Shown: positions 34,635-43,518 of the stretch, piece by piece | Layout: the number at the start of each line of letters is the position of its first letter | Position numbering within the stretch: the first letter of the stretch is position 1 | Assembly (NCBI GenBank): GCA_902778135.1 | Contig: CACYWP010000020.1 | Span: 1-57,460, forward strand | From: an uncultured Coriobacteriaceae bacterium | Lineage (GTDB): Bacteria > Actinomycetota > Coriobacteriia > Coriobacteriales > Atopobiaceae | Reading direction: 5' to 3' | DNA: 57,460 nt | Made by a program: the position numbers and the translations under genes | The notes under the pieces: generated by a model | Told to the model about the DNA's origin: nothing | Database searches by the model: none | Seen by the model: the letters and a program-made list of their open reading frames with translations, nothing else

Positions 34635-35300
34635 ATGGAGTTCTTCATCGACAGCGCTGACATCGAGGCCATCCGCGAGCTGTGCGCGTTTCTGCCCATC
34701 GACGGCGTCACCACCAACCCCACCATCATCACCAAGAGCGGCAAGGAGCCTGAGCAGGTCTTTGCTGAGCTCGCCGAGGTGCTGACCGAAGACCAGAAGA
34801 TCATTGCCCAGGTCGTCTCGCTCGACTACGACGGCATCCTGGCCGAGGCCGAGAAGATCGCCTCCATCCGCGGTGGCAAGAACATCGTGGTCAAGATTCC
34901 CGTGACCCGTGAGGGCCTGCGTGCCATCCCCGCCGTCAAGGCCAAGGGCATCAGCGTGCTGGCTACCGGCATCTACTCGCCCGACCAGGCCTTCTGGGCC
35001 GCCAAGGCCGGCGCGGACTACCTCGCGCCCTACGTCAACCGCATGTGCAACTACGGCGACGGCGTGGGTCAGGTCATCGAGCTCGTGGAGACGCTCGCCC
35101 AGTACGGCTTCGACGCCAAGGTCTGCGCGGCGAGCTTCAAGAACGTCGACCAGGTGCACCAGCTGCTGGCCGCCGGCGTGCCGTCCATCACGGTCAACCC
35201 CGACACCATCCGCGACATGGTGGACCACCCCGGCACCGCCATCGCCATGGATGAGTTCACGGCCAACTGGGAGAAGGCCTACGGAAGGACCAGCCTGTAG
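34635..35300 (+). CDS. fsa: Fructose-6-phosphate aldolase / transaldolase-like (FSA)
   Basis: A 221-residue small transaldolase-family enzyme, the length of FsaA/TalC. It starts MEFFIDSADIEAIRE and has DGVTTNPTIITKSG, the Schiff-base Lys in NIVVKIPVT, FWAAKAGADYLAPYVNR, and the C-terminal FTANWEKAYG. FSA splits fructose 6-phosphate or, with hydroxyacetone as the donor, 1-deoxyfructose 6-phosphate. Position after a YbiW-type radical enzyme mirrors the E. coli ybiW-ybiY-fsaA group. A GAAGGGA site precedes the ATG at 34635; the upstream open frame runs through the palindromes and is not coding. Confidence 0.93.
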   Translation: MEFFIDSADIEAIRELCAFLPIDGVTTNPTIITKSGKEPEQVFAELAEVLTEDQKIIAQVVSLDYDGILAEAEKIASIRGGKNIVVKIPVTREGLRAIPAVKAKGISVLATGIYSPDQAFWAAKAGADYLAPYVNRMCNYGDGVGQVIELVETLAQYGFDAKVCAASFKNVDQVHQLLAAGVPSITVNPDTIRDMVDHPGTAIAMDEFTANWEKAYGRTSL

Positions 35301-35334
35301 GGAAGGCGCAAACCGCACGGCGACAAGGAGCATG

Positions 35335-35365
35335 GAGGGGCTGGCCTGGCGAGGTCCGGCCCCTC
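35335..35365. terminator. Hairpin between fsa and the convergent methyltransferase gene
   Basis: A 10-bp stem with one wobble pair (GAGGGGCTGG with CCGGCCCCTC). No strong T-run. Confidence 0.5.
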
Positions 35366-35380
35366 TGTCATCCTGCGACA

Positions 35381-36028
35381 CTACGGCTCGTAGCGCCAGA
35401 TGGTGTAGTGCTGGGGGTTCTCGTAGGCGCGGAAGGGGTAACCCCGGTCGTTGCGGTAGTTCTGGATGCTGCCCGACGCGAGCTCGGTCCATCCGCCCCT
35501 GCCCACATAGTGCCAGGTGTCGCCGTTGTCGGACATGTGCGCAAGGGTGATGGGGTGGTCCACCTGCTCCTCGATGGACTCTATGAAGCGATGGAGGATG
35601 CCGGGGGAGAAGGGGTTGAACAGGTAGAAGTCGGTGTAGCGGTTCAGGTCGAGGTCGAGGGCGCTGCCCTGTATGACGGAGAGGTTGTCGTGCCCGGAGA
35701 TCCAGGAGGCGGCGACCTGCGCCAGCTCGGGGTCGAGTTCGACTCCCGTCGCATGTCCGGCAAATCCCCTCCACAGGAAGTACGCCAGAACGCGACCGGT
35801 GCCACAGCCCACGTCCAGCAGCTGGGTGCGTGCACCGAAGTCGAAGTGGGCGAACAGCTCCTCGAGAACGAAGTAGTACGAGGGGGTGGGGTCATGGGCA
35901 CCCTCGTCGGCCAGGCGCGTCTCGCGCTCCTCGGGCAGGTCGATGCCACAGATCTCGCGGTCGAGGGCGGCGTCCCTGGCCATCAGCTCGGCGGCGTTGG
36001 TGATGACATGCTGCCGCTTTCGTGCCAT
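35381..36028 (-). CDS. Class I SAM-dependent methyltransferase
   Basis: A 215-residue protein. The Rossmann motif I is LLDVGCGTGR (70-79), followed by the acidic loop VELDPELAQ and FYLFNPF, a post-motif resembling small-molecule or nucleic-acid methyltransferases (N-x-F). The substrate is unknown. The ATG at 36028 has a GGGAGGA site; a longer frame upstream is not supported. It stands alone between two terminator hairpins. Confidence 0.85.
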   Translation of the reverse strand: MARKRQHVITNAAELMARDAALDREICGIDLPEERETRLADEGAHDPTPSYYFVLEELFAHFDFGARTQLLDVGCGTGRVLAYFLWRGFAGHATGVELDPELAQVAASWISGHDNLSVIQGSALDLDLNRYTDFYLFNPFSPGILHRFIESIEEQVDHPITLAHMSDNGDTWHYVGRGGWTELASGSIQNYRNDRGYPFRAYENPQHYTIWRYEP

Positions 36029-36166
36029 GCGATCCTCCCGTCGCCTATGCTGACACTGGGTGTGGGGACGCAGACATTCTATCCGACCGACCAGCGGTCC
36101 CGTCCCGTAACGGGCAATGGCTACCGACGTGCCATCTGCCGCAGTCTGCCCCACTGGCCCAACAAG

Positions 36167-36203
36167 AGGCGGGCGCCTGCCGAAGGTGACAGGCGCCCGC
36201 CTT
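36167..36203 (-). terminator. Strong hairpin downstream of the 36223 gene
   Basis: A perfect 12-bp GC-rich stem, 10-nt loop, 20 bases after the stop on the minus strand. Confidence 0.7.
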
Positions 36204-36222
36204 GCTAGATCGTGCCCAAGGC

Positions 36223-37062
36223 CTAGAAGCAGGTCCAGAGGATGAGCGAGCAGATTTCGATCGCCACGGCGGGCGGGTCGATGTGGGTGTCGCAGTTCTC
36301 GTTGAAGTAGCGGGCGAAGAGCAGGTAGATGAGGTTCGCGAGCATGCCGAAGCCTGCGGAGAGCACGACGTTGCCGCCGGTCGCCGCCATCGCGTAGGCC
36401 ACCACCAGCGTCTCGTGATGGGTTGTGGGGTAGGTGCGCCGCTGCTGGTCGAAGATCGACAGCAGGATCAGGGCGGCGGAGATGTTGAACACGATGTTGT
36501 AGAAGGCGGGATCAACCTGGGACAGCACCATCGCGGTCAGCCCGCAGATGCCGACGGCGTTGACCAGCTGGAACGCCCAGTAGCGTGGGCCCTCCTTCTG
36601 GTAGTAGGCCGTGGCGTTGGGGTTGGTCCAATGGCCGTGGCCCAGCAGCAGGCGCGTGAGGACGCCCACGAGGATGACCGAGAACGAGCCCTGGTCCGCT
36701 GGCAGGTTGATCATGCGCGCGAAGGTGAAGACCAGGTACCCTATCAGACCGCCGAAGCCGCCCATCAGCGACACGATGGGGTTGTGGGTGAACAGCAGCG
36801 AGTGGTTGATGTCCCAGCCCTCGATGTCGTACGTGCGCGCGGCATAGGCGGTGGAGACCGAGGCGGCGTTGAAGATGATGGCCGGTAGGAAGACCGTGTT
36901 CATCAGCGTCTCGGAGAGAAACTCGCTCTGGATGCCGACCGCCTGCAGGGCATAGACGAACAGTCCGACGAATCCGGTGACGATGAAGGTCTGGGTGCCA
37001 CCGAAGATGCAGCCGACGATGCCGATGAGAAATGCCAACAGTGCCGTGGATGCGCTAAACAT
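36223..37062 (-). CDS. Multi-pass membrane protein, unknown function
   Basis: A 279-residue hydrophobic protein with about seven to eight predicted membrane helices (FLIGIVGCIFGGTQTFIVTGF; FSVILVGVLTRLLLG; VVAYAMAATGGNVVLSAGFGML and others). GGFGGLIGYL and LLLGHGHWTNPNA recur as loop motifs. I do not recognise a transporter family with certainty; it may be a permease of an uncharacterised family. The ATG at 37062 has AGGAGGG. It is 151 bases downstream of the BASS transporter on the same strand. Confidence 0.78.
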   Translation of the reverse strand: MFSASTALLAFLIGIVGCIFGGTQTFIVTGFVGLFVYALQAVGIQSEFLSETLMNTVFLPAIIFNAASVSTAYAARTYDIEGWDINHSLLFTHNPIVSLMGGFGGLIGYLVFTFARMINLPADQGSFSVILVGVLTRLLLGHGHWTNPNATAYYQKEGPRYWAFQLVNAVGICGLTAMVLSQVDPAFYNIVFNISAALILLSIFDQQRRTYPTTHHETLVVAYAMAATGGNVVLSAGFGMLANLIYLLFARYFNENCDTHIDPPAVAIEICSLILWTCF

Positions 37063-37212
37063 GGATTCCCTCCTGTCCCTGTTGTGGCCACATATCACTG
37101 TAAGGTATGACGTGGGTGGCAAATGGCGAGAGCTCTGGCAAGCTGCCGCTCCTGTTGGCTGAGCGTAGGGTGATCGCCTCAGCCGGCCCCGACCCGCAAG
37201 GCGCCCCGAGGC

Positions 37213-38208
37213 TCAGGCCAGGTTGGAGCGGTCGAGGACGCGCTGCATTACCTTTCCGAAGAGCGCCGCCAGAAACTGCTGGAACAGGGTGCCGATGACG
37301 GCGGGGAACATCACCTCGGGGCCGAAGTGCTGCGATGCCAGCACGGCCCCTGCCGACACGTTGCGGATGCCGCAGCAGAAGGAGATGACCACGAAGCGGG
37401 CGCGGTCGTGGGACAGGGCGTACGCTAGCGCCATGCCGAACACGAAGCTGAGGACGGCGAACGCCAGCATGAAGGCCATGATGCCCACGAGACGTGGCGT
37501 CAGGTTGTGCAGGTAGCTGGAGATGCCCGTGGCATTGGTCGAGACGATGACGGGCAGGATGATGCGCGACAGGGGCGTGGTGGCGGGTGCCAGGCGCTGC
37601 TTGGCCCAGCCATGCGAGAACTCGTTGAACAGCGTCGCGGCCAGCGCTGGCAGGGCGATCATCACCAGCATGTCGGCCATCATCCCCAGCGCGTCCACCT
37701 CGACCGCCGCCCCCACCAGCAGCTGGAGCGTCAGCGGTATGGTGAAGGGGGCCAACAGCGTCGATATCAGCAGCGTCGCCAGGCCCAAGGCGAGCTCACC
37801 CTCGAACATGCCTATCCACATGACCGTGGAGGCCCCGATGGGGACGGAGTACTCGAGCACCACCCCGGCGACGGTGGGGGACGTGGCGCCGAAGACGAGG
37901 CTGGACACCGCATAGGTCAGCAGGGGCATCCCCACGTGCACCATCAGCAGCGCAGCTGCCAGCACGAGCGGCTGGCTGAGGGCCCTGCGCATCGAGCGCA
38001 GGTCGTTGCCGAGGGAGTTCTGGAAGGTCATGATGGCGAACAGCGTCGTGACGTAGGGCTTGACCGGCAGGAGGACCTGGGGGAACAGGATGCCCACCGC
38101 GACACCGGCCGGCACGATGAGCATCAGGTGGGATCCAATCCAAGACCCCAGCCCCAGCCACGCCGCCCATGGCGCGCCCTGTTCGATACGTGTCCGCAGT
38201 GTCGCCAT
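37213..38208 (-). CDS. BASS-type (bile acid:sodium symporter) family transporter
   Basis: A 331-residue membrane protein with about ten hydrophobic helices and family-like segments FAIMTFQNSLGND, VLEYSVPIGASTVMW, ATTPLSRIILPVIVSTNATG and CCGIRNVSAGAVLAS. BASS members carry organic anions such as bile acids, pantoate or 2-keto acids with sodium. In a gut bacterium bile acids are possible, but the substrate cannot be read. The ATG at 38208 has GGGGGGAG; the ORF extends 19 codons upstream. Confidence 0.8.
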   Translation of the reverse strand: MATLRTRIEQGAPWAAWLGLGSWIGSHLMLIVPAGVAVGILFPQVLLPVKPYVTTLFAIMTFQNSLGNDLRSMRRALSQPLVLAAALLMVHVGMPLLTYAVSSLVFGATSPTVAGVVLEYSVPIGASTVMWIGMFEGELALGLATLLISTLLAPFTIPLTLQLLVGAAVEVDALGMMADMLVMIALPALAATLFNEFSHGWAKQRLAPATTPLSRIILPVIVSTNATGISSYLHNLTPRLVGIMAFMLAFAVLSFVFGMALAYALSHDRARFVVISFCCGIRNVSAGAVLASQHFGPEVMFPAVIGTLFQQFLAALFGKVMQRVLDRSNLA

Positions 38209-38335
38209 GCTCCCCCCTCGACCACTACAGTCTACGACAGGCGGCGCTTGGCGCGGCGCGCGCATCTGCGGATTGCTGCCGCATATGGGCAGGCTGTAGA
38301 ATGGGCGATGTCGCAGGCAGGGGAGGAGCGAGCCG

Positions 38336-39199
38336 ATGAAGCCGACCGTAGTGTTCCAGACCGACTTTGGAGCCGGTGGGGGAGGCGTCCTGGCTGGCGT
38401 GGTCAGATGCGTCGACCCGCAGGTGCCGGTCTATGACTTCACGCACGGCATCGCGGCGTACGACATCCGCGAGGCTGCGTACCAGCTCTCGTCCATCGTG
38501 CCGTTCTGGCCGTCGGGGACCGTGTTCGTGTCGGTCGTCGATCCCGGCGTGGGCACCTCCCGCCGCTCGTGCGTGGCACGGCTGGCTGGCGGCAGCTTCG
38601 TGGTGACGCCCGACAACGGGACGCTGACGATGCTGGCGGACCAGCTGGCGGAGGTGCGCGAGATAGACGAGCGCGTCAATCGCCTGCCGGGCAGCGAGGA
38701 CGTCCACATCTTCAATGGGCGCGACGTCTATGCCTACACGGCCGCCCGCCTTGCTGCGGGGGTCATCTCCTACGAGGGGGTTGGCCCAAGCTATCCCGTT
38801 GACGAGGTCGTCCTCGTCCCCCTGACCAACATCGATGCCCGCCTGGGCGACGGTTGGGCGGAGGGTGGCATCTACAACATCGACAAGCCCTACGGCAGCT
38901 GCCGCATCAACATCGGCAACCGCGACCTCCAGCGGGTGGCGGACTTTGCCTATGGCGACCACTTCCACCTGCGCATCAGCTGCGGCGACCGCATCATCTA
39001 CGAGGGCGTCGGCATCTACGAGCGCACCTTCGGCTTTGCCGACGACAGCGAGGCGTTCCTGTGCGGCGACATCCAGATGGGTGCGGGCCAGATGCTGCGG
39101 CTGAACGTGCGGGGCGACTTCGTCCGCAACGTCGCGCCTCGGCTGGCCGATGACGCGACGTGCGTAGCTGACTATCTGGTGCGCTTCGAGCGCCTGTGA
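38336..39199 (+). CDS. DUF62 / S-adenosylmethionine hydroxide adenosyltransferase
   Basis: A 287-residue protein of the SAM hydrolase/fluorinase fold. Motifs are FQTDFGAGGGG (7-17), VVDPGVGTSRR and VTPDNGTL, the last two as in duf62 proteins that hydrolyse SAM to adenosine and methionine. The fluorinase-specific loop is not seen. The C-terminal domain contains the usual GDxxxNIDKPYG. TAGAAT at 38297-38302 may be its -10 box. It converges with the rhamnosidase gene. Confidence 0.93.
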   Translation: MKPTVVFQTDFGAGGGGVLAGVVRCVDPQVPVYDFTHGIAAYDIREAAYQLSSIVPFWPSGTVFVSVVDPGVGTSRRSCVARLAGGSFVVTPDNGTLTMLADQLAEVREIDERVNRLPGSEDVHIFNGRDVYAYTAARLAAGVISYEGVGPSYPVDEVVLVPLTNIDARLGDGWAEGGIYNIDKPYGSCRINIGNRDLQRVADFAYGDHFHLRISCGDRIIYEGVGIYERTFGFADDSEAFLCGDIQMGAGQMLRLNVRGDFVRNVAPRLADDATCVADYLVRFERL

Positions 39200-39227
39200 G
39201 CGTTCGGGCGTCTCTGCCGGTAGGACC

Positions 39228-42035
39228 CTATTCCGCAAGCTCTCGCATCGCGGCGTCGCAGGCCTCCAGCTCCTCGGCCGTCATCATATGGTTCTGGCCG
39301 AGGCCTGCCGTCTGCGCCTCGCGCAGGGTTGCGTTCGGGTCGGCGTTCATCATCGCCCAGTCGAACCCATCCACGAACGGACGCACCGCGTTGCAGACAT
39401 CGGCTGCCGCCAGAATCTGGGCAATGGTCCAATCGGCGTTGGGCACGCGGCGCAGCGGGGCCGTGGTCTCGTAGGTCAGCCCGTACGTTCCCGCCCCCAG
39501 GGTGTGGCCGCCCAGCTCCGCATAGGCGGACTCGGACGCGAGGGGCAGCTCGACCTCGGCGGTCGCGCCGAAGGGGACGGTCAGCGAGAGGTGCAGGTGG
39601 GTCTCGTCGACGCACTGCCAGGCTATATGCCAGGTGCCGGCAGCCGTGTCGATGGTGGCATCCAGCGAGCGCAGCGACCAGTTGACGTGCGGCGCGACGC
39701 GCGTGCGGACAAAGCCGGGCTCCAGCAGCATCAGACCGGCCGCGTAGGTCCACATCCACTCGACGATGGCGCCATAGCTGTAGTGGTTCATCGAGTTCAT
39801 GTCCGTGCCGGTGATGTGCCCGTCTGCGTCGAGCGAGTTCCAGCGCTCCCAGATGGTCGTGGCCCCAAGGTTGACGGCGAACAGCCATCCCGGGTACTCC
39901 TCGTTCAGCAGCAGCCGGTAGGCGTCGCGGTCCATGCCGTTCTGCGAGAGGACGGGGCATAGCAGCGGCGTGCCGACGAAGCCCGTAGCGAGCTTGCCCC
40001 CGTTCTCGTTGAGCAGCTTCTTCAGCTGTGCGGCGGACCAGGAGCGGTCGCCAAAGCCATACCAGAGCGAGAGGGCGTAGGCGGTCTGCGTGTTGACGGC
40101 GCAGCGTCCGGTCGCGGTGTAGTACTGCGCCTCGATCCAGCTGCGGATGCGTGCGGCCAGTTCGCGATAGTGCGCCTCGTCCTGGGGCTTGCCCAGCACG
40201 TGGGCCGCCGCCGCGACGGTCAGCGCGCTGTCCCACCAGCTGAGATAGCCGATCAGGCCGTTGTCGGTGTAGCCGATGCGCCCCGCGGGGTCCTTGCTGT
40301 CCAGGGCGAGCCAGTCGCCGAACTGGAAGTGGCGCTCCCAGCCGTGGTCGTCGCCGTCCTGGGCCTCGATCCAGTCCACCCAGCTGCGCATGGCGTTGTA
40401 GTGCTCGGCGAGGATCGCCGGGTCGCCGTCCACCTCGTACATGTTCCACGGGATCCGGCAGGTCGCGTCACCCCACACCGATGCGCCTTCCCTCAAGCCG
40501 TAGCTGGGGATGACCATGGGCACCAGCCCGTCGGCGGCCTTCTGCTCCAGCGCCATGTCGTAGAGGTACTTGCGGTAGAAGGCGTAGGGTGCCGCCAGGC
40601 GCATGGCCGTGCCGCTGAACACGTTGGCATCGCCGGTCCAGCCCATGCGCTCGTCACGCTGGGGGCAGTCGGTGGCGGTGTCCAGGAAGTTGCCCCTCAT
40701 GCCCCAGCGTGCGTTGGAGACGAGCTGGTTGACTTTGGAGCTGCCCGTGGAGATGCGTCCGCGCTCGCTGTCGAAGTCGCTGTAGAGCGCGATGCCTGTG
40801 AATTCCGCATGGTCGAGGTCGACGTTGCCCTCGACCTTCACGTAGCGGTAGCCGTAGAACGTGAAGTGCGGCCGCAGGCAGAGCATCGCGTCCTCGGGCA
40901 GGCTGCCCACGTAGTCGTAGGCGGCCTGGGCGGTGCGCAGGTTGTCGCGATAGAACTCCCCGTCCTGCAGCAGCTCGCCGAACTGCAGGTGGATGTGCAG
41001 GCTGTCGGGTTGCGGGTGCTTCAGCAGCAGCTCGAAGGTGCCCGCGATGTTCTGCCCGAGGTCCAGCACCGTGTCGCCCCTCGGGGTATGGATGACCTCG
41101 GGTACGAAGCGCTCGTGCTCGACGACGGGCAGGCTGATGCGGTCGTGCAGGCGCGCCGTGGCCGAGGCGGCCTCGTCTGCAGCCAGCAGCGTGGCAGGCA
41201 CGGCGGGCAGCTCGGGCAGCGTGTCGTCCATGCGCTCGCCGTCATAGATGTTGGAGAAGGTCACCTTGGAGCGGCGCACCTGCCATCCCTCGCCGGTGCC
41301 TATGACCTGCTCGCTTCCATCGGAGTGGGCGATGCGCAGCTCGGCGATGAGGCGCCAGTCGTTGCCGTAGTAGCCCGTGTCGGAGAGCACGAAGCCGAAG
41401 CGTCCGCTGTACCATCCGTGGCCCAGATGCACTTCGAGGAGATCCTCGCCAGGCTCGTGGGAGAGCTGCATGAGGTCGGTCACGTCATAGGTCTGGTACT
41501 GCAGCCATTGGTCGTAGGCGTGCGTTCCCGGTGCCAGGTATTCGGGCTTGTCGTCGGAGAGCGCGCAGCCGAGGAGCCGTGCCTCGTAGACGCCCAGGCC
41601 ACAGATGTAGAGTCGGGCGCTCGTCACGTCCTGGTGCGCCTCGGGCCCCAGCCCCGTGAAGAAGATGGGATGCCGCGGCTCCGCGTAGTCGCAGGTCAGC
41701 CACTGCGCGCTCCAGGGCTCGTCCATCTTGGCCGTCTCGAACCAGGCGGTCTCGCTCGTCGCCTGCTCGCCTGCGTCGGTGCGCACCGAGACGCTCCACT
41801 CGTAGCGCGTACGTGGGGTTAGGGCCTCGGCAAGGCCCTCCACCTGCGTCGCAATGGGGGAGAGGTCGGCCCACCCAGTGTCGGCGACCGTCGCTCCATC
41901 ATGGGTGACGACGATGCGTGCCTCGGTGGCACGCGTGCCCTTGGCATCCTCCACGACCCAGGTGAACGTGGGGTTGCCCAGGTCGAATCCCAGGGGGTTG
42001 GTAATGTGGTTGACCTGCAGGCGCGAGATCCTCAT
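39228..42035 (-). CDS. GH78 alpha-L-rhamnosidase
   Basis: A 935-residue enzyme built like Bacteroides and Bacillus GH78: N-terminal beta domains (RLQVNHITNPLGFDL; GYYGNDWRLIAELRI), a galactose-binding-like domain (HTPRGDTVLDLGQNIAGTF), then the (alpha/alpha)6 barrel with TDCPQRDERMGWTGDA and a C-terminal beta domain. It removes alpha-L-rhamnose from plant glycosides or pectin fragments. No signal peptide is visible, so substrates must be imported. Start at 42035 (GGAGG site) gives the family N-terminus. No rhamnose catabolic genes lie nearby. Confidence 0.94.
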   Translation of the reverse strand: MRISRLQVNHITNPLGFDLGNPTFTWVVEDAKGTRATEARIVVTHDGATVADTGWADLSPIATQVEGLAEALTPRTRYEWSVSVRTDAGEQATSETAWFETAKMDEPWSAQWLTCDYAEPRHPIFFTGLGPEAHQDVTSARLYICGLGVYEARLLGCALSDDKPEYLAPGTHAYDQWLQYQTYDVTDLMQLSHEPGEDLLEVHLGHGWYSGRFGFVLSDTGYYGNDWRLIAELRIAHSDGSEQVIGTGEGWQVRRSKVTFSNIYDGERMDDTLPELPAVPATLLAADEAASATARLHDRISLPVVEHERFVPEVIHTPRGDTVLDLGQNIAGTFELLLKHPQPDSLHIHLQFGELLQDGEFYRDNLRTAQAAYDYVGSLPEDAMLCLRPHFTFYGYRYVKVEGNVDLDHAEFTGIALYSDFDSERGRISTGSSKVNQLVSNARWGMRGNFLDTATDCPQRDERMGWTGDANVFSGTAMRLAAPYAFYRKYLYDMALEQKAADGLVPMVIPSYGLREGASVWGDATCRIPWNMYEVDGDPAILAEHYNAMRSWVDWIEAQDGDDHGWERHFQFGDWLALDSKDPAGRIGYTDNGLIGYLSWWDSALTVAAAAHVLGKPQDEAHYRELAARIRSWIEAQYYTATGRCAVNTQTAYALSLWYGFGDRSWSAAQLKKLLNENGGKLATGFVGTPLLCPVLSQNGMDRDAYRLLLNEEYPGWLFAVNLGATTIWERWNSLDADGHITGTDMNSMNHYSYGAIVEWMWTYAAGLMLLEPGFVRTRVAPHVNWSLRSLDATIDTAAGTWHIAWQCVDETHLHLSLTVPFGATAEVELPLASESAYAELGGHTLGAGTYGLTYETTAPLRRVPNADWTIAQILAAADVCNAVRPFVDGFDWAMMNADPNATLREAQTAGLGQNHMMTAEELEACDAAMRELAE

Positions 42036-42202
42036 GGGTCGTCCTCCCTCAAATGACGGTGTCTGCCATCCATTGTGCCGGGTTGCGTGCGGGGGAGAGG
42101 CCCACATTTCCGCCATGGTCACTTTTTCGAAAGCGCACGATAAGAAAACCGGTGTCGGGACGGCTGGGACCGGGGCTTTGGAGGTGTCTTGCCCTCCGTG
42201 CG

Positions 42203-42961
42203 CTAGCGGGTCATGAAGTCCGCCAGCGCCTCCGCGACGCTGTCTACCAGCACATCCGCCTGCCTGCGCATGTCCTCTGGGGCGCTGTGGAAGGTGTAGG
42301 CGACGTCTGCCGCCTGCAACAGGGGCAGATCGTTGTACGAGTCGCCGATTCCTGCGGTCAGCGTCGCCCCGAAATGGGCAGCCGCGCTGAGCAAGCCCGT
42401 GCCCTTGGAGTGGCCTGCCGGCAGCACGTCGATGCTCGCGAGGTTGACATAGGAGCAGACGATGCCCGCATAGCGCTCGTTGACGTCGTCCGCCAGCCGC
42501 TGGGCCTCCTCGATGGTGACGGTCTCCAAGCCAAAGCCTTGGGTGGGGTCGGGGATGGCGTCGAAGTCCGGTGCGTACGACACCGGCCAGGCGGCCGCCA
42601 GCGTGCTGTCGAAGGTCCAGTAGTCGTCGGCGGCGCAGACGAGTGCGGTGTTGCCGCGTGCGTGAGGGGAGAAGCGATCGTAGAGTTCCCGCGCGAGCTC
42701 GCGCGGAATGGATGCCTCGATAATCGGCTTCACGTTGCGGTCGTGCAGCGTCGCGCCTGTCAAGGCGATGTAGAAGTCGAAGGGGACGATGCCCTCGGTC
42801 TGCACGGCCAAGGCGCGCACGGGTCGTCCGGTGCAGGCCCCAAAGAGGTTGCCCTCGGCCTGGAACGCGGCGATGGCGTCCAGGTCGGTCTGGCGGATGG
42901 GCTCGTCCGCTTCGTGGAAGTACAACGTTCCGTCAAAGTCGGTGGCAAAGAGCTTCGGCAT
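42203..42961 (-). CDS. HAD-superfamily Cof-type phosphatase
   Basis: A 252-residue type IIB HAD hydrolase. Motif I is FATDFDGTLY with D8 and D10, then ACTGRP, the Lys in AGHSKGTG, and motif IV GIGDSYNDLPLLQAADVAY. Cof-type enzymes dephosphorylate sugar phosphates or pyridoxal phosphate. The ORF extends 104 codons upstream, but GAGGGGAGC at 42970-42978 (minus strand) and the conserved start support 42961. Confidence 0.93.
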   Translation of the reverse strand: MPKLFATDFDGTLYFHEADEPIRQTDLDAIAAFQAEGNLFGACTGRPVRALAVQTEGIVPFDFYIALTGATLHDRNVKPIIEASIPRELARELYDRFSPHARGNTALVCAADDYWTFDSTLAAAWPVSYAPDFDAIPDPTQGFGLETVTIEEAQRLADDVNERYAGIVCSYVNLASIDVLPAGHSKGTGLLSAAAHFGATLTAGIGDSYNDLPLLQAADVAYTFHSAPEDMRRQADVLVDSVAEALADFMTR

Positions 42962-43052
42962 GAAAGACGCTCCCCTCGGCAGGATGGTTGCCATCCATGA
43001 TAGGGGAGCGTCGGGAGGGCGCACAGGCTGCCCACAATAGTATGGGTCGCGG

Positions 43053-43304
43053 CTACTCTTCCGGAACGAGGATGGAAAGCACCACCCAGATGAGGAAGAG
43101 GGGTACCAGCGCGTGAGCGGCGAGGGCGAGGCCACCGAGGGCTGCGACAACCAGCCACAGCGGCAGGAGCAGCAGGCGCAGCGACGAGAAGATGAGGCGC
43201 ATGCTCCAGCCGAAGATGCGGAAGACCAGGCCGAACACCCAGCCAACGAGAGGAAGCGCGACCATCCCAACAAGAATGTAGGTGACGATTGCGGCGGTGA
43301 TCAT
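43053..43304 (-). CDS. Small two- to three-helix membrane protein
   Basis: An 83-residue, very hydrophobic protein: MITAAIVTYILVGMVALPL, GWVFGLVFRIFGWSM and LLPLWLVVAALGGLALAAH, then a short acidic end (VPEE). An AAGGAG site precedes the ATG. Family not recognised; it may be a small envelope protein. Confidence 0.72.
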   Translation of the reverse strand: MITAAIVTYILVGMVALPLVGWVFGLVFRIFGWSMRLIFSSLRLLLLPLWLVVAALGGLALAAHALVPLFLIWVVLSILVPEE

Positions 43305-43518
43305 CGTGACTCCTTCATTTCGAAGCTCTTGAACTGACGATATAGGTATACCCGAGCAGGATTAACCCAAGATGTAGCAAGGATTAATTCTGGTTTGGCA
43401 GGGGTGTGGGACGAGGGCGGGGCGATGCCCCCGAAACTCCCACCTGCGAGGGGACGGTGGGCTACCATGAAGTCTGATACGCTCACGGTGCCAAGTGCCT
43501 TTCAGAGGGGGCGGACCG

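Noticed and set aside
31985..34804. A 939-codon minus-strand open frame antisense to the glycyl radical enzyme gene
   Set aside because: The plus-strand protein has clear catalytic motifs. The antisense frame is Val/Leu/His-rich filler caused by GC-rich codon use and has no recognisable domain.
40170..41822. A 550-codon plus-strand frame inside the GH78 gene
   Set aside because: The minus-strand frame has GH78 motifs throughout; the plus frame shows only composition bias.
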